From Podaxis mareebaensis (lineage: Eukaryota > Basidiomycota > Agaricomycetes > Agaricales > Agaricaceae), in NCBI GenBank assembly GCA_018524725.1, contig JAEUWP010000562.1:558001-622000 (forward strand): a stretch of DNA of 64,000 nucleotides, given 5' to 3'. Position 1 is the stretch's first letter. Every line of letters begins with the position of its first letter. Positions 1 through 11,579 of this stretch are shown piece by piece. The notes below the pieces were generated by a model. The model had not been told where the DNA came from and ran no database searches. It saw only the letters and a program-made list of their open reading frames with translations. The position numbers were made by a program, and so were the translations under genes.

Positions 1-779
1 ATGGTCAATTCGTTAGGTTTGGTCCATTGGGAAGATGACTGTCGCAGTTCAGCCCGATCGAAGACCATGTCCATGAATTCCTCAACGTCAAAAGGCCATA
101 AGGGGGTATATCCAGCGGATAAAGTCATGCGGGATCCAAGGTCGTGGATGCGTTCGGGAGAAGCCATTGAGCCAAGAAGCGATCATACCTGCCAACTTGT
201 GTCACGAGAGACGCCAGTAACGATGAGGCGGATGCCGGGAGGGCGGCGAGCACGAGGACTACAAGAAAACAATGTTAGGTATTTCTTCTGGTGAATCTTC
301 ATCCATACCCATGGCCTCGATCGTTGTCGTAGGGTTCACGACGGGGTCGGCTCTCTTTTGCGAATTCGACTACAATACTGTATGCAATGTATTAGCGCCA
401 GTGACACTTAGCGACAAACACCTCACTTTGCGCCCATGAAATTCTTGCCATTGAAGTTGTGAACAGCATCTTCGGCGTCCTGGTCAAAGTGTGAGATGCA
501 GACTATAGGGTCTGCGAGCGCACTCCATACCTTTGGGCTTTCAAATTCAACGAAACCAAAACCTTACAACCGAGTCAGCATAAGCAAGACTAAGCGCTGC
601 ATCCACGTACCAGTCATGACGCGGCAGTCGATAATGCGGCCAAAACCATCAAAAAACTTCTGAACGTCCTCTGTACGAGCATCGGTAGGGAGTCCTGGAA
701 GATTACAAAGTCAATGTGGGGGGAAATGGCAGTAAAAAATGGAGGGCAACGGACTGCCAAGGTAAAGACGCCGGGACAT
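1..779 (-). CDS. SR-family RNA-binding protein (two RRMs), C-terminus beyond the window
   Basis: A pre-mRNA splicing or mRNA-export factor of the SR/Npl3 type, expected in the nucleus. The start at 779 gives MSRRLYLGRLPTDARTEDV, the first strand and helix of RRM1 (RNP2 = LYLGRL). RNP1 reads GFGFVEFE, followed by DAEDAVHNFNGKNFMGAN and VVEFAKESRPRRE. A linker leads into RRM2, which opens RLIVTGVSRDTSWQ, the usual SR-protein second-RRM signature. Exons I can join in frame are 779-755, 694-611, 562-531, 479-427, 377-309 and 258-189, all with GT-AG borders. After 189 a GT donor opens, and I find no convincing continuation of RRM2 before the window edge, so the gene is incomplete. The RS or RGG tail is not visible. 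The family call is firm, the exact orthologue is not. Confidence 0.85.
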
Positions 780-1209
780 GGTGGTAAGTGGACAAGAGCG
801 TGTATTGATCAAAATTGGACTCCGCTAGGTTTAACAGATTCCACGCATCCTGAGAGCACGGACCAGCTGCGTGATCCTGAGAGAGGTGCCTTGATTAATG
901 ATTGATGGAAGCCGACGGATTCTCACTCTTTGCATGAAGATACATGGTGTTCAATAAAATATATTAAGGAGGATTCGGGCGAGTTGAACCACCATACGAG
1001 CTTGTTTTGTAAGTTTGCGCTAATAGCCCTCTGACACCCCTTGAGAGTAGCACTGGCCTTCTTGCGCAATGTCACACGTGTAATAAGCCAAGAGTCTACT
1101 TTTAGGACAAGGTATCGGTGCTGATCATCTCAGGCATTACGTACTACACAAGGGAGAATTAGAGAGGACAACGAAAGTTAAATAAGAAACCATGGAGAAT
1201 GAGGAAGCT
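780..1209. other. Intergenic, 430 bp
   Basis: This lies between the start of the SR-protein gene and the stop codon of NFS1, both on the minus strand, so it should hold the NFS1 3' UTR and the SR-protein promoter. I see no other gene. Confidence 0.6.
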
Positions 1210-3204
1210 CTAATGTTGTGACCAATCGATGGTGTTGATATCGATACCTTCTTGCACCATCTCCCAAAGTGGACTATTATCAAGGACGTCAACGTAGTTC
1301 CCGTACAGAATATCATAATGCATACCTCATTTCGCGGAGCCTCTCAACGGTCCTGACAATATGCTTGACTACGAAGTCAATCTCGGCCTCTGTGGTAAAT
1401 CGCCCTATTCCAAACCGCAGAGACGAGTGTGCCATGTCTTCGGCAGCGCCTATAGAGCGGATGTAATGAGCACTCGGAGCGTTTTCAAGACAGGAAAGAG
1501 TTTACCAAGGGCACGAAGTACGTACGAGGGCTCAAGAGAAGCCGACGTACAGGCACTTCCGGACGAAAGGGCGATGTCCTGTCCACTCGAGTGAGTGATG
1601 GATACTTTACAAAACCGTGGAGCGAACCTTGAGTGCCATGAGCAAACTTTCACCCTCAACATACGAGAAGCTCAAGTTAACACAACCAGGGTATCCGTTC
1701 GGGTCACCATTGCGCACGACGTATTCCACTTTGTCGTTGATGCTCTTGATCAGATGGTCCGATAGCTCTTTAATGCGAACGTGATCCCTCTAATGAAATG
1801 CGTCAGTATATGAAGGACCATCGAGAAATCATGTTGGAGTAGATGTCAGTACCCCTGCACAAAGCTCATTACCGAGCTGACGAATGGCCAAGAATGCCAC
1901 CGATGTCACTCGACTCGCCAAAAGTAGTGAAAGCGTGCAAGAATCATCATTTTGATAGACCAGAACTGGACACTCACAGCCATTTCTTTTTGAGCAATTC
2001 GAGCGGCCTCTCCAATGCCAACAGCAAGGGCGGTGGGCAAAGTTCCGCTACGTAATCCACGCTCCTGACCACCTCCACTAAAGACTGGTTCCAATCTGAC
2101 ACGGGGCCGTCTTCTCACGTAGGCAGCACCAACTCCCTTGGGACCGTAAATCTTGTGACCAGAAATGCTCATCAAGTCGATGTTCATTTCATTAACATCT
2201 AGAGGAATCTTCCCCACAGCTTGCGCGGCATCCGTGTGGAAATAAACACCCCGATGCTTGCGAACGATTTCCCCAATCTCCTTGATTGGTTGAATAACTC
2301 CAGTTTCGTTGTTGACAGCCATGATGGTCACCAGCGAAGTATCAGGTCGAATAGCGGCCTCGAGTTCATTGAGATCGATGACGCCATTTTTCTGGACTGG
2401 AAGGTATGTGATATCGAATCCCTCCTCTCCGAGCTTTCGGCACGAGTCGAGCACACATTTATGTTCCTTCAAAACTCATGAGTATGCCAGAGGTACTTGG
2501 AAAGTAATGAGTTAACGCACTGTCTGAGTTGTGATTATATGACGTTTCTTTTCCTTGTGGAAGCGTGCTACACCTTTTATCGAAAGGTTGTTGGATTCCG
2601 TGGCTCCCGAGGTGAAGATAATATCCTTCGGGTCAGCACCAATCAGGTCTGCGACATGCTGCAGGGTGAACGTTGAGCTGCAAAAACAACATGATAAGAT
2701 AGTCACACACTTTGCGGGCATCTTCCACGGCCTGTTCGGCTTCCCACCCATAAGCATGAGTTCTGCTATGGGGGTTGCCATACTGATCTGTGAAATACGG
2801 CAGCATTGCATCCAAGACACGAGGATCAACAGGAGTAGTAGCCTATCAAGAACAGCAAGCGAGTTAGAACGAAATATTCCCTACATCAAGTTCCGCACCT
2901 GCATGTCCAGGTAAATTGGCCTCGCCTTACCCTCCAAGGAACCTTCGCGTTGCGGCACCTCGAGCTTGAAACCAAGCATATCTTCATATGGTCATTGAGG
3001 CCATTTTTCGGCTCTTAAGAGGACATAAACCGCACCTGCACGAGGAGTGAAATGACTTTCATCCTTGTACGTCGAAGGAACATCCACCACGCTCGCTCTG
3101 TCAGCACCGGATGGTTGTACAAATGATCTTCGAGCTTGATATCCGGCGGCAACGTATTTTGTAGCCGTTTTTCGGGCAGCAGTACGAGTGAGCCTGGCCA
3201 ACAT
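1210..3204 (-). CDS. NFS1: Mitochondrial cysteine desulfurase
   Basis: A PLP enzyme that takes sulfur from cysteine for Fe-S cluster assembly in the mitochondrial matrix and for tRNA thiolation. The start at 3204 gives [20 protein letters not shown], a basic presequence without acidic residues, as expected for mitochondrial import. Then come [10 protein letters not shown] (cofactor phosphate), [19 protein letters not shown], the PLP lysine in [12 protein letters not shown], and the sulfur-carrying cysteine loop [20 protein letters not shown]. The protein ends [20 protein letters not shown], which closely follows the end of animal and yeast NFS1. The coding sequence is spread over several exons. 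The segment before RIKELSDHL joins only if an intron ends in ATTAG near 1795, and it replaces an apparent open reading frame that runs into the intron. Every key residue is present. Confidence 0.95.
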
Positions 3205-3787
3205 GTCGAACCCGGGAAAGAGCAGGCGGTTTATCAGATAACTTGAGAGAGCAAACCAACCAGAGAGCGGAGCTCCTTCGCAAATGACGACAAGCTGCCG
3301 GAGTGTGAAACTGCGGTTAAGTCACGTGACATAGAGATCCGAAAAGCCAACGTCACAACGGCATGTCTCAATACGGAGGACGCTGTGAATAATCACGGTG
3401 ACTTCAATTCTGTGGCTGTCATAAGAACTCACTGCACATAGCTGCGGCTCACATACGAAGCTAACGCTTCTGTCACATGGGAGTTGAACTGACGGCTCCA
3501 GCCGACTTCATCCGACTATTTTCCACACTGCCAACACATCCTAACGAAAATCCGACCGCCATCCGACTTGCTAAATTACAAACTTCTCCAATGTCCGGAA
3601 TCAGTTGTACCCGGCGCATAGTCTTTGTTTGCAGGATCCGACTGCCGTTGTGGGTCAACTTCGGTGTAGTAACAGCTCGTCCCTCGTAGATATACAACCG
3701 ATCACAGGAATTTGAGAATGGATGTATTAGAATAAATAGAACAGAACTTTTGATGCTATGGATACATGCAGAATGCACACGCAACAT
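3205..3787. other. Intergenic, 583 bp
   Basis: This lies between the NFS1 start and the cellobiohydrolase stop. It should hold the NFS1 promoter and the GH6 3' UTR. The short ORFs here have no recognisable motif or codon pattern. Confidence 0.55.
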
Positions 3788-5437
3788 TTACAGGGGAGGG
3801 TTGGCATTCCTGACCAAGTTCTCGAAGTAAGCCTGGAACCAGGTACCAGCCTCAGGAGCGGGGACATGAGCATCACTGAGATTGTTGTCAGTTGGAATCC
3901 TAACTCTTTTGGGAGCAGAATACTTACGAGGCAGAACAGTGGGCGTCATAGCGAGGCGAGGAGGTGTCGGAGGTACCGTCACACTCACCTCCGGGCTTGA
4001 CCCAGACGATGGCGTCGATGAGGCTGGAGCCAGTGTTGGTGGTAGGGCGGGTACCGAAACCAGCGCCCTTGACATTGCACCAGTCGCCCCACTCATTTCT
4101 GATGTTCTGAACGCCAGAGCGACCTTGGTCGACGATGAAGTGAGCAGGGAAGCCACGGCTGCTGAGCTCGGGAGCGAGAGCCTATAGCAACCAAAGTAAG
4201 CGTTGGGCGACACGAGGGTGTGAATCGATCAACTTACATTAATGTAGTGCATTTCATCGTAGTTAGGGTTGTTCTGGGTGATCGGGTCGGGGGAGGAGGC
4301 CGAGAGAGCGTTGTAATTAGAAACGTCGGTGGCGAGGCCACGGAGGAAGGAAGGCTTGCCAGCGTCGCTATAGAGCTGAGCGAAGAGCTGGGCAGCAGGG
4401 CCCAAGTTGGCGGGCCAGCCGAGCCAGCCGGCGTGACCAGCGTCGAGGTACATGTAGACACCGACGGCGTTGAGTTGCTTAACAGCGTAGATAACGCCCT
4501 CCTTGTAGGCGCTCTGGGCACCGCTGCACTTGGCGACGTTCAAGTTAGTGACCAAGTTCGCGAGCGAGTCCGGTTCGATGACAGCAACAACGCGGACGTC
4601 AGGGTACTCTGGTGGCAATAACGGTAAGTCTCCACATTTGACAAGAAATAAAGAAATACATACTCTTAATCTGAGCGACGATTTGGTCGATATAATTCTT
4701 GTACTTGTTAAGACCGTCGTTGGCAATGGAGAACTCTCCGTTCGAGGCTAAGGCAGCACAGTCACGGTCTGGCAGGTCATAGACGACGATCTGGACGAGC
4801 TGCTTCTGGCCAGAAGATTGTTGCTTGGCCTGAGCATCGGCGAGGTAGGTGCCGAGGGTGGGGACCTTCGCAACGACATCGAACCAGGTGAAGGTAGGGA
4901 TGTCAGCAACCTTCAAAGCCTTGGCCTTCAAGGTGGCATCAGTGATGTTGGCAGCAGCGGCCTTGACCTCGTCGGCGTAGTAAGGAGTCAACCAGACCTG
5001 ATAGATGAAGTAAGAACATGGACGTCATACGAAGTTTGCCACGTACGTTGTAGCCAGTGTACGGGTTGCCGGCGGCAGGAGTGGAAGTGGCGGTTGGGCT
5101 GCCAGGAGTACTCCCGCTGGTAGTTGTGGGGGTCGGGTTGGAAGGGGTGCTCGATCCAGGACTGTGTATGGAATTATTATTGGAATTTCACAACAGGAGC
5201 TCATAAACTTACAGACACTGGAAGTACCAATCGTTGATCTTGGTGCAGACAGCGCCAGCGACGCAGGTGGTTCCACCAGCTAGGTTGCAGCGCAAAGTCA
5301 GGACTCCCTTTCAATGATAGATGACGGTGTTACTTACACCAGCCGTTACCACCGCACTGAGCGTACAAAGGCTGTTGGGCCTCAACAAAGGCCGGGACGA
5401 GAGAAGCCAAAGCCAACAAGGAAGCAAACTTGAACAT
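3788..5437 (-). CDS. cel6A: Secreted cellobiohydrolase II, GH6 with N-terminal CBM1
   Basis: An exo-cellulase that releases cellobiose from the non-reducing ends of cellulose outside the cell. The start at 5437 gives a signal peptide (MFKFASLLALASLVPAFVEA, probable cut before QQ). A CBM1 follows, from YAQCGGNGW to INDWYFQCL, with its paired cysteines and aromatic face. A Ser/Thr/Pro linker then leads to the GH6 barrel. The catalytic region is clear: VVYDLPDRDCAALASNGEFS (proton-donor loop), VIEPDSLANLVTN, YLDAGHAGWLGWPAN, DQGRSG, and WVKPGGECDGTSD near the end. The protein ends WFQAYFENLVRNANPPL. Roughly 440 residues, spread over several exons, is normal for basidiomycete Cel6A. Its presence argues for a plant-biomass-degrading fungus, and such genes are usually induced by cellulose and repressed by glucose. 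No damage is visible. Confidence 0.95.
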
Positions 5438-5490
5438 CTTGTTTTCAGGGGAAGCGCGGGGTTCCTGAGGTTGACGAGACTTTGTCCAGC

Positions 5491-5498
5491 GTTTTATA
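5491..5498 (-). promoter_or_regulatory. TATA box of the GH6 cellobiohydrolase
   Basis: On the minus strand this reads TATAAAAC, about 55 bp upstream of the start codon at 5437. That is a normal distance for a strong, inducible fungal cellulase promoter. The assignment rests on motif and position only. Confidence 0.6.
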
Positions 5499-5671
5499 CG
5501 CCTGCCTTCCATCAGTCATAAGGATCCATCGCAGTATAGACTCCGGCGAAAACCCGAAAGGTCAGGTCGGAAAGACGTCGGGAGAGAAGCCCCAGGTCTT
5601 TGCTACGTTCCCGTTCTGATCATAGGACATGGATTTCATTGATTCATCCGAAAGACTGAGTGACACCCACC

Positions 5672-6211
5672 CTACTTCTGATGGCCAGCGGAGAAAACAA
5701 GCGCCCCAAGCACATTAGTTGTTCGGTTGAATGTCGGGTCCAACACTGCAGGACTGGCGGGCAGACGCTTGATTCCCAGGTAACGCTGAATCTTTGCAAA
5801 AGGACGGGGTGTGATGTTCGGAAAAACAGGAACCAGGTTTTCCCAGATGCACCTATAAGTCCCGCCTTCAGTTTCGATGCAAGCGTATGATGTATCAATG
5901 ACAAGCATGAACCGAGGATTCTCTGTAACCGTATCGAGTAACTCGGGCAGACTCGTGATGCCAGGGCCCAATTTTGTCTGGACACGTGCGGGCATCTCCA
6001 TACCATCAGCGTAACAGAGAATACCAAGTAAATCAAAATATACCCAGTGCACACACTCCCTTTGGAATAAGATAAATTTAAATTCTGAACAATATGCCGT
6101 CATGGCGAAAAAGATGTCCACGTCGTATGATCGGCTCTCCAAGGCCTTTGAAGGTCTCTCTATTCGTCGCCTGCTAGAACCAACCGCAATCGGCATTTTT
6201 AGAATCTCCAA
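5672..6211 (-). CDS. Hypothetical protein, weakly supported
   Basis: This is a 179-codon open frame upstream of the cellobiohydrolase gene. I do not recognise any family. The second half (for example TKLGPGITSLPELLDTVTEN and PFAKIQRYLGIKRLPASPAV) has the amino-acid balance of a real protein. The first half looks less protein-like and may be intron or leader. A shorter version starting at the internal ATG in DGMEMPARV is equally possible. It could be a remnant of a longer gene, a lineage-specific small gene, or chance. Treat the boundaries as provisional. The rest of the 5438-6655 interval (GH6 promoter side and 6212-6655) shows no other gene. Confidence 0.25.
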   Translation of the reverse strand: MEILKMPIAVGSSRRRIERPSKALESRSYDVDIFFAMTAYCSEFKFILFQRECVHWVYFDLLGILCYADGMEMPARVQTKLGPGITSLPELLDTVTENPRFMLVIDTSYACIETEGGTYRCIWENLVPVFPNITPRPFAKIQRYLGIKRLPASPAVLDPTFNRTTNVLGALVFSAGHQK

Positions 6212-6655
6212 TATTAAAATGCCATCACGATGGAGCCGGTGAGCGGGGATTTCTAGGAAAGGCCTGTCAGATCATATACAAACCTTGAAGTGCCAGCCTA
6301 AATGTGGTCCTTCTGGAGCACATTTACCGGACATGCGACGTAGACTCAAACCTCCGATTGTTCAACCGAGCGAGGATCTGCTTCATACTGAATGGAACAA
6401 CGATCCGAATTAATCACTCGGATTCAGCCTTCCTCCCGCAACTGGCGTCACACTCCCGAGTGGGATAATAGGGGGAAAATATTGACGGGGGGCCCCTGTT
6501 GCAGCTTCCTAGTAAACGACAGCTTGGTCAACAATGTAATGTAATCGACTGATCGCTTCTTCACAACTTCGATATCACCAAGATCAGCTAATATGGGCGA
6601 TGGTGGACATGACACACGCAGTGCGGTCAAAAACTGCCATTAGAAATAGTTATAG

Positions 6656-7564
6656 TCACCGTCTCTTGGTACCACTCGGTGGAGGAGGAAGGAGGGGTAT
6701 ACTGGCACCACTAGAGGTGGAACTGTTACCGCTCGTGTTCAGTGAGCTCGTCTGGCTACCTCTTCCTGGAAGATTGATGGTGAACGTTTGTCCTTCCTTC
6801 AAGCTGTAGTCTTTCTTAGGGCCAGGTGGCAAATGAGGCGAGGGTGCGTCAGCTTCAGCCGTCTCTACATGCAGTTTCGCTTTGTAGCGCCTGGGTGGCA
6901 TCAGTTGGCGGGCCAATGGGTGGGACACGCGGGCATTGCTCACTTGGTATAGTCCTGCAGTGCCACATCTAGCCCGAAGGCACTTAACGTCAGTGGGGTC
7001 CATGGCTGGCGTAGATAGTGCGCGGATGCTCACTGAAGTCAAAGCTATCGGTTCGTTCCACAAATCCCATCCCAATATAAGCCTTGCGACCAGAGTCTTC
7101 AACTCTAACCACAAAGTAGCGCGAGGAGTCAAGAACGGCCTCAACACAAGGTCGCTCTGGGTCATAGTCTGCTTTGGCGAATACTATGGTCTTATCGTCA
7201 AAAATCCTCCATGTTCTGATGTATTTATTGGCCTACATTCCCCTGGCAACGAAAGAGTGGATACCTATCAGTCAAAGTCCGACGCTTGAGGGAGCTGTAG
7301 AAACACCTGTTTGCGAGTCTTCAAATTGCATGGCGACACCAGTTGACCTCTCAATGATACGAAGACGACCCTTCCACAAGGGCTCGCCTAAGTCGCCCCA
7401 TTCACCAGCGCGGTAGCCGACATTGGCTCTTAGGGGAGGGATCTTGTAGACTGTGTTGCCAGTGAAGTCAGGAACTCAAGCGTAGAGAAACCGGGTGTAA
7501 TAGATCCACCAGATACTTCTCGTGCAATATAGAGGATTGATTCTACTTCGCTTTCCAGGTCCAT
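6656..7564 (-). CDS. NECAP-type adaptin-ear-binding coat-associated protein
   Basis: An accessory protein of clathrin/AP-2 endocytosis. The start at 7564 gives [18 protein letters not shown]. Splicing to [20 protein letters not shown] gives the N-terminal part of the NECAP PH-like fold. WKGRLRIIE and MQFEDSQTG follow, then [49 protein letters not shown] and [11 protein letters not shown]. The tail has [18 protein letters not shown], matching the NECAP segment that follows the PH-like domain, and a Ser/Pro-rich end ([13 protein letters not shown]). Two small introns flank the short exon encoding NVALQDYTK, and restoring them gives the continuous family motif. Its start lies 205 bp from the divergent CSN8 start, so the two genes probably share a promoter region. 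Confidence 0.9.
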
Positions 7565-7769
7565 GTTGGCCGGAGAGGTGAGGAATGTATAGTGGGTGAA
7601 GAAAGTAGAAGGTGAAGTGCAAGATTAGGTTGGGCGCCCGATTAATCACCCTAAGTATGTTAGTTGGATATAGATACTCGATCACTTGACACTGCAATGG
7701 CGTAAGTAATACACCCTTCAACTCGACTGCCACCACAGCAACCAACACGAGCTTACAGTAACTCGTACC

Positions 7770-8796
7770 ATGGTTAACGCTCCTCCCACTCCGCCTCCTA
7801 CTACAGCTACAGAGTTGCAGGACCAGTCCCGTTCTCGGTCTCAGGGTTCCTCCTCAAATCCTCCTCCATCTTCTTCCAATGCAACACAGGACACCCTTCC
7901 CGCAAGCTTTCCGCTCATCGTGGATCTTGCATCGAAAGCTCAATATCGTGAGCTCATACTGAAGGCCGAAGAAACTGATGTACTGGTAAGAAGAGCTCCG
8001 ACGTCTCGAACGAGGTCTCATGTCGACTCCATAGTCTAATACAAGTCGCTCACCTTCACGGCTTTTCACTGTGAGCCCCCTGGTCCTCACGTACTTGATC
8101 CTAGACGACATGTCAGTGAAACACTGTCTCTGAAACCATAACTTCCTCAATCCAACCGCCCACAGCCCTCCTGCACAATATGCACTGTCCCGCCTACCAG
8201 ACCCCTTGCCCTCCTTACCTTTGACCAAAGCTCTCTCCGATCTCGTCAATGCAACGGCCGAGAGACAATACAACAAGATCTATCCTCGTGCAGAAGCATT
8301 ATTCAGTCTTGCGTCGCAACCTGATTTTCCGGATGTTAAACTTGCCTCTCTCATTGCCAGTCTGGTCACCAGCTTCTTTGGTTAGTAACACCGCTAATCA
8401 GGTTTCATTCTCGTTAAACTTCTTCTCCAGAGGCTTTTCGGCAGCGTACATTCATTTTGCTGTCCAAGGCATATAGTTCTTTGCCCTTGTCCCTCGCGCA
8501 GGTCTATCTAGGTCTTCCGGGCGACCAGATCGTCGGAGGTAGGTTGTATATACTGCTGTTTTCGCAAACTACATTAATGTGCATTAGTTGCTGAACAACA
8601 TGGCTGGAACTATGACGCGTCCTCCCAGATTTTGGAACCAAAAGCAGCTACACCCTCCGCCCTGTCAACGAATAATTTGACCAGTCAGTTATTCCACATC
8701 GTATTTCATTATTTGTGTACTCACCAGATCCTCTCAGCTTCATCTTTATCTACATTCAAGTTCATTGCTGATAGTGTCGCTGAACTTGAAGCGTGA
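7770..8796 (+). CDS. CSN8: COP9 signalosome subunit 8-like protein
   Basis: Predicted small PCI-type subunit of the COP9 signalosome, which removes NEDD8 from cullins. After a low-complexity N-terminus (PPTPPPTTATELQDQSRS) comes a helical region: LIVDLASKAQYRELILKAEE, YALSRLPDPLPSLPLTKALS, then FFEAFRQRTFILLSKAYSSL and LAQVYLGLPGDQIVGVAEQH, the winged-helix-like segment of the CSN8/PSMD8/eIF3k domain. It ends FKFIADSVAELEA with TGA at 8794-8796. That ending needs an acceptor at CTCTCAG near 8737, not the nearer CACCAG, to keep frame. Exons near 8046-8070 and a possible 7-nt microexon at 8105-8111 are needed to join the N- and C-terminal halves, and this part is less certain. PSMD8 or eIF3k would be longer. 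Length favours CSN8. Confidence 0.75.
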
Positions 8797-9069
8797 TTAT
8801 GGTGTTTAGCAGTTACATACATAATATCGTCCAAGTTGGACACAGTCTTGAGTGATGTGTATTGTAGTATAATGTCTTTCGACGTGAACTCACCCTTGGT
8901 TTCGGGTTCCGGTGGCGAATGAAACGACAAAGTTCCAAGCGCTGGATGATTAATCGATGAATTGCTGTGAATGCGACACACGCCCTTGTCACGACCGTCC
9001 CCCACGGGGTACTGGCCTTCACCTTGTTTGTTCTCGCTCATTACCATCTCCACGCACCAGTCTTCGAGC

Positions 9070-10815
9070 ATGTCGTCGGAGCCAGCGTTCACTTTGCATG
9101 GCCCAGCCGAGGCCGCCCAAACTGTTGCTGCGGAATCTGTTGGTCGTGCTCATCTTATTTCGTGGAGTCGATCAACCTTACATGAGCTCCACAGGTGCCC
9201 GCCGATGATATCCCGGAAAACTGGACCGTTCTCAACTTCACATGGTCAGGCAAAGCTTTCAAACTCAGTGTCGCCGACACGGATAGGTCGGCATCCCATC
9301 GCTGTCTCCTAGGTAACACATGCTGACATTGGAGTGCAGGGTTTATGACCTCAAGACTGCATTACGCGATCTCACGAATGTGCCACTGGAGCGTCAGAAG
9401 ATACTGGGGTTGGTAAAGGGAAAGCTGCCCGAGGACCAGGTCCTTATGTGAGTTTTTCGTGAGACCTTCGGCTAGAGTCATTCGACGATACTAAAGGCTC
9501 TGAGCTAGTGCGGATCTGCGTCTGCCTACTGGAAAGAAATTCACGCTCATTGGGACCCCTGAGGGAGATGAGATCAAGGACCCTTCAAGTTCGCATTTGC
9601 CTGTGTATGAGCTGATTCCCAACTCACATGAAAGGACTCTGCAGAGCTGGAGAATCTACCTGACATTGTCAATGACTTGGACATCGACTTTACAGAAGAC
9701 CCGGCTGCGAGCTTGGCGTACCTCAATGACCAACGAAATCGTAGAAAGATTAAAGAGGCCACCGAGAAGCTGAAGATTAACGTTATATCTCCCTTTCGCG
9801 AGGGAAAGAAGTTGTTGGTCTTGGATATTGATTACAGTACGTCTGGCCTTCTCCTAGGATTATGCACATGATTTTCAACTCATTCATTCAGCGATACTTG
9901 ATACCAAACCTTTGACATCGGGACTGCTACCACCCAGTCAGTGTGCGAGACCCGGACTTCACGAATTTCTGGAGGCTATATACCCTTACTATGACAGTAA
10001 GTGAGCCCTTAATCCAATGTAACTGGCTATTTTTCACCTTTTTCGATAGTCTGCATATGGTGGGTGCTGACCCGTCCTTGCCGTTGAATCATTGATAATT
10101 ACCCTTACTCAGGTCCCAAACCAGCTGGATATGGCTTGAAACCAAACTGGTTGAATTAGGGATGGTGGGCTCAAGTCGTAATTACCAGGTAATTATCCCC
10201 CATTTTCATCAGCCATTCTATTTTGTTGATGGTAGTTCTGAAAGTAGATATCATTCGGTATGCACTCAAGCTCTGCCTGACTTCAAGCCCTGACTTGATC
10301 ATTGCAGTACTGGATAAGACTTGCATGTTCACCGTCTTCTCACAACGGAACAATAAGCCGTGGAATCATTCTGTAAAAGCACTGCAGATCATATGGAATC
10401 ATTTCCCGCACTTGTGAGTCTTTTTGGTCATCGGAGAAGCTTGCCGTGTAACGAGCCGACGCGAAACATCGTAGCGATGCAAGCAACACCATCCATGTCG
10501 ATGACCTGGTAAGTATGCTACTTACCCGTCGTGTACGATCCATTCAATCATATCTCTGCAGAGCCGCAACTTTGCCCTAAACCCGAGGGAAGGTCTCAAG
10601 ATACCCGCCTTTAGGAATGCTCAGACTCCGGAAGCGATGGCGGACAGAGAACTCCATAAGCTGACTCGATACCTCCTTCACATCGCGCAAGTGAAAGATT
10701 TCCGTACTTTGACGCATAAGGTGTGACCCACTTCTTTGTTCTTTAGATTGGCGCACATGCTGAGCTAATGTAGAACTGGAAACACGTCATCAAGTTGTTG
10801 CCGCAATCCCCGTGA
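9070..10815 (+). CDS. UBLCP1: Ubiquitin-like domain-containing CTD phosphatase
   Basis: A nuclear FCP/SCP-type phosphatase that in other eukaryotes dephosphorylates the 26S proteasome. The N-terminal ubiquitin-like domain runs from NWTVLNFTWSGKAFKLSVAD through LPLERQKILGL-type residues (here VPLERQKILGLVKGKLPEDQ) to GTPEGDEIKDP. The HAD phosphatase follows with the DxDxT motif rebuilt across an intron (LDIDYTILDTK). Next come LHEFLEAIYPYYDICIWSQT, WIWLETKLVELGM, LDKTCMFTVFSQ, a lysine-bearing segment KPWNHSVKALQIIW, IHVDDLSRNFALNPREGLKI and HKNWKHVIKLLPQSP. The gene has about ten short introns. The start at 9070 (MSSEPAFTLHGPAEAAQ) needs a small intron ending at CAG before VPADDIPENW, and this first exon is the least certain part. 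The 273 bp to CSN8 holds nothing else. Confidence 0.92.
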
Positions 10816-11579
10816 GGTGACGAACGGGCGAGTTAGAATGCCCGCTCCTTACGGATCTGTCCTGGCGCTCACTCGACTCGGACCAACGATCACCGCGACT
10901 CGTACTACATTTGTAACTGTGGAGATGCTAGAGACCAGGAAACACCTTGAGACACGAAATGGTTCCCCAAGGGGGTTCGAGGCATAAATGGATTCTCGTC
11001 GATTGTACATGATAATAGTAATATAATCGGCCCTTCGCGATCAGGTATCGGCGATAAGAGGCAGTTTCAGTTTCAGTTTGTGACAGAATGCGCTTCGCCG
11101 GCTCCTCAAGGCAGCGTCGGCCTTGAGGGCTGTATGATCGTGTGTGCCCGTGTCGGTCCCAATTAACCCAGGTGGGACGAAAATGGCAAGCCGAGTTAAC
11201 ACACCTGTGCTGAATGTTTCACCAGGACCACTACACTTTCCTGTTATCCGCGCACGAGGTTGTTCTCTCGTTTATACTTACTACACTACACTACTGCTAG
11301 TTTTGAAGCCCCGGGTGGTATATCTTTTTGCTCATGGGAATTTGTCAGCAATCCGGGAACGTGAGTGTGTCAGGTGTGCTTGACGATGGTATGGCTAGTG
11401 TCCGTTCCGGATATCACGTTCTAGTCCCACTATTGCCTTTGCATTATAAGATGGGAACTCTCGTTTCGATGCGCTTTATCCGACCCCTGCTATATCCGTC
11501 CTCTCCGCCACACAAGTTACTCTCTCATACTCATCGCCTTAGCCTGATACCCTCCCGGTCACAAACTCACCGGTTGACA
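10816..11579. other. Intergenic, 764 bp, with a short CAGTTT repeat
   Basis: This lies between the UBLCP1 stop and the Nudix start and should hold the Nudix promoter. A small tandem run, CAGTTTCAGTTTCAGTTT, lies near 11062-11080. The frame of the Nudix gene stays open upstream of 11580 back to about 11328, so the last 100-250 bp could be coding. No other gene is visible. Confidence 0.5.

Noticed and set aside
8721..9092. 123-codon minus-strand frame
   Set aside because: It overlaps the CSN8 last exon and the UBLCP1 first exon and has no motif.
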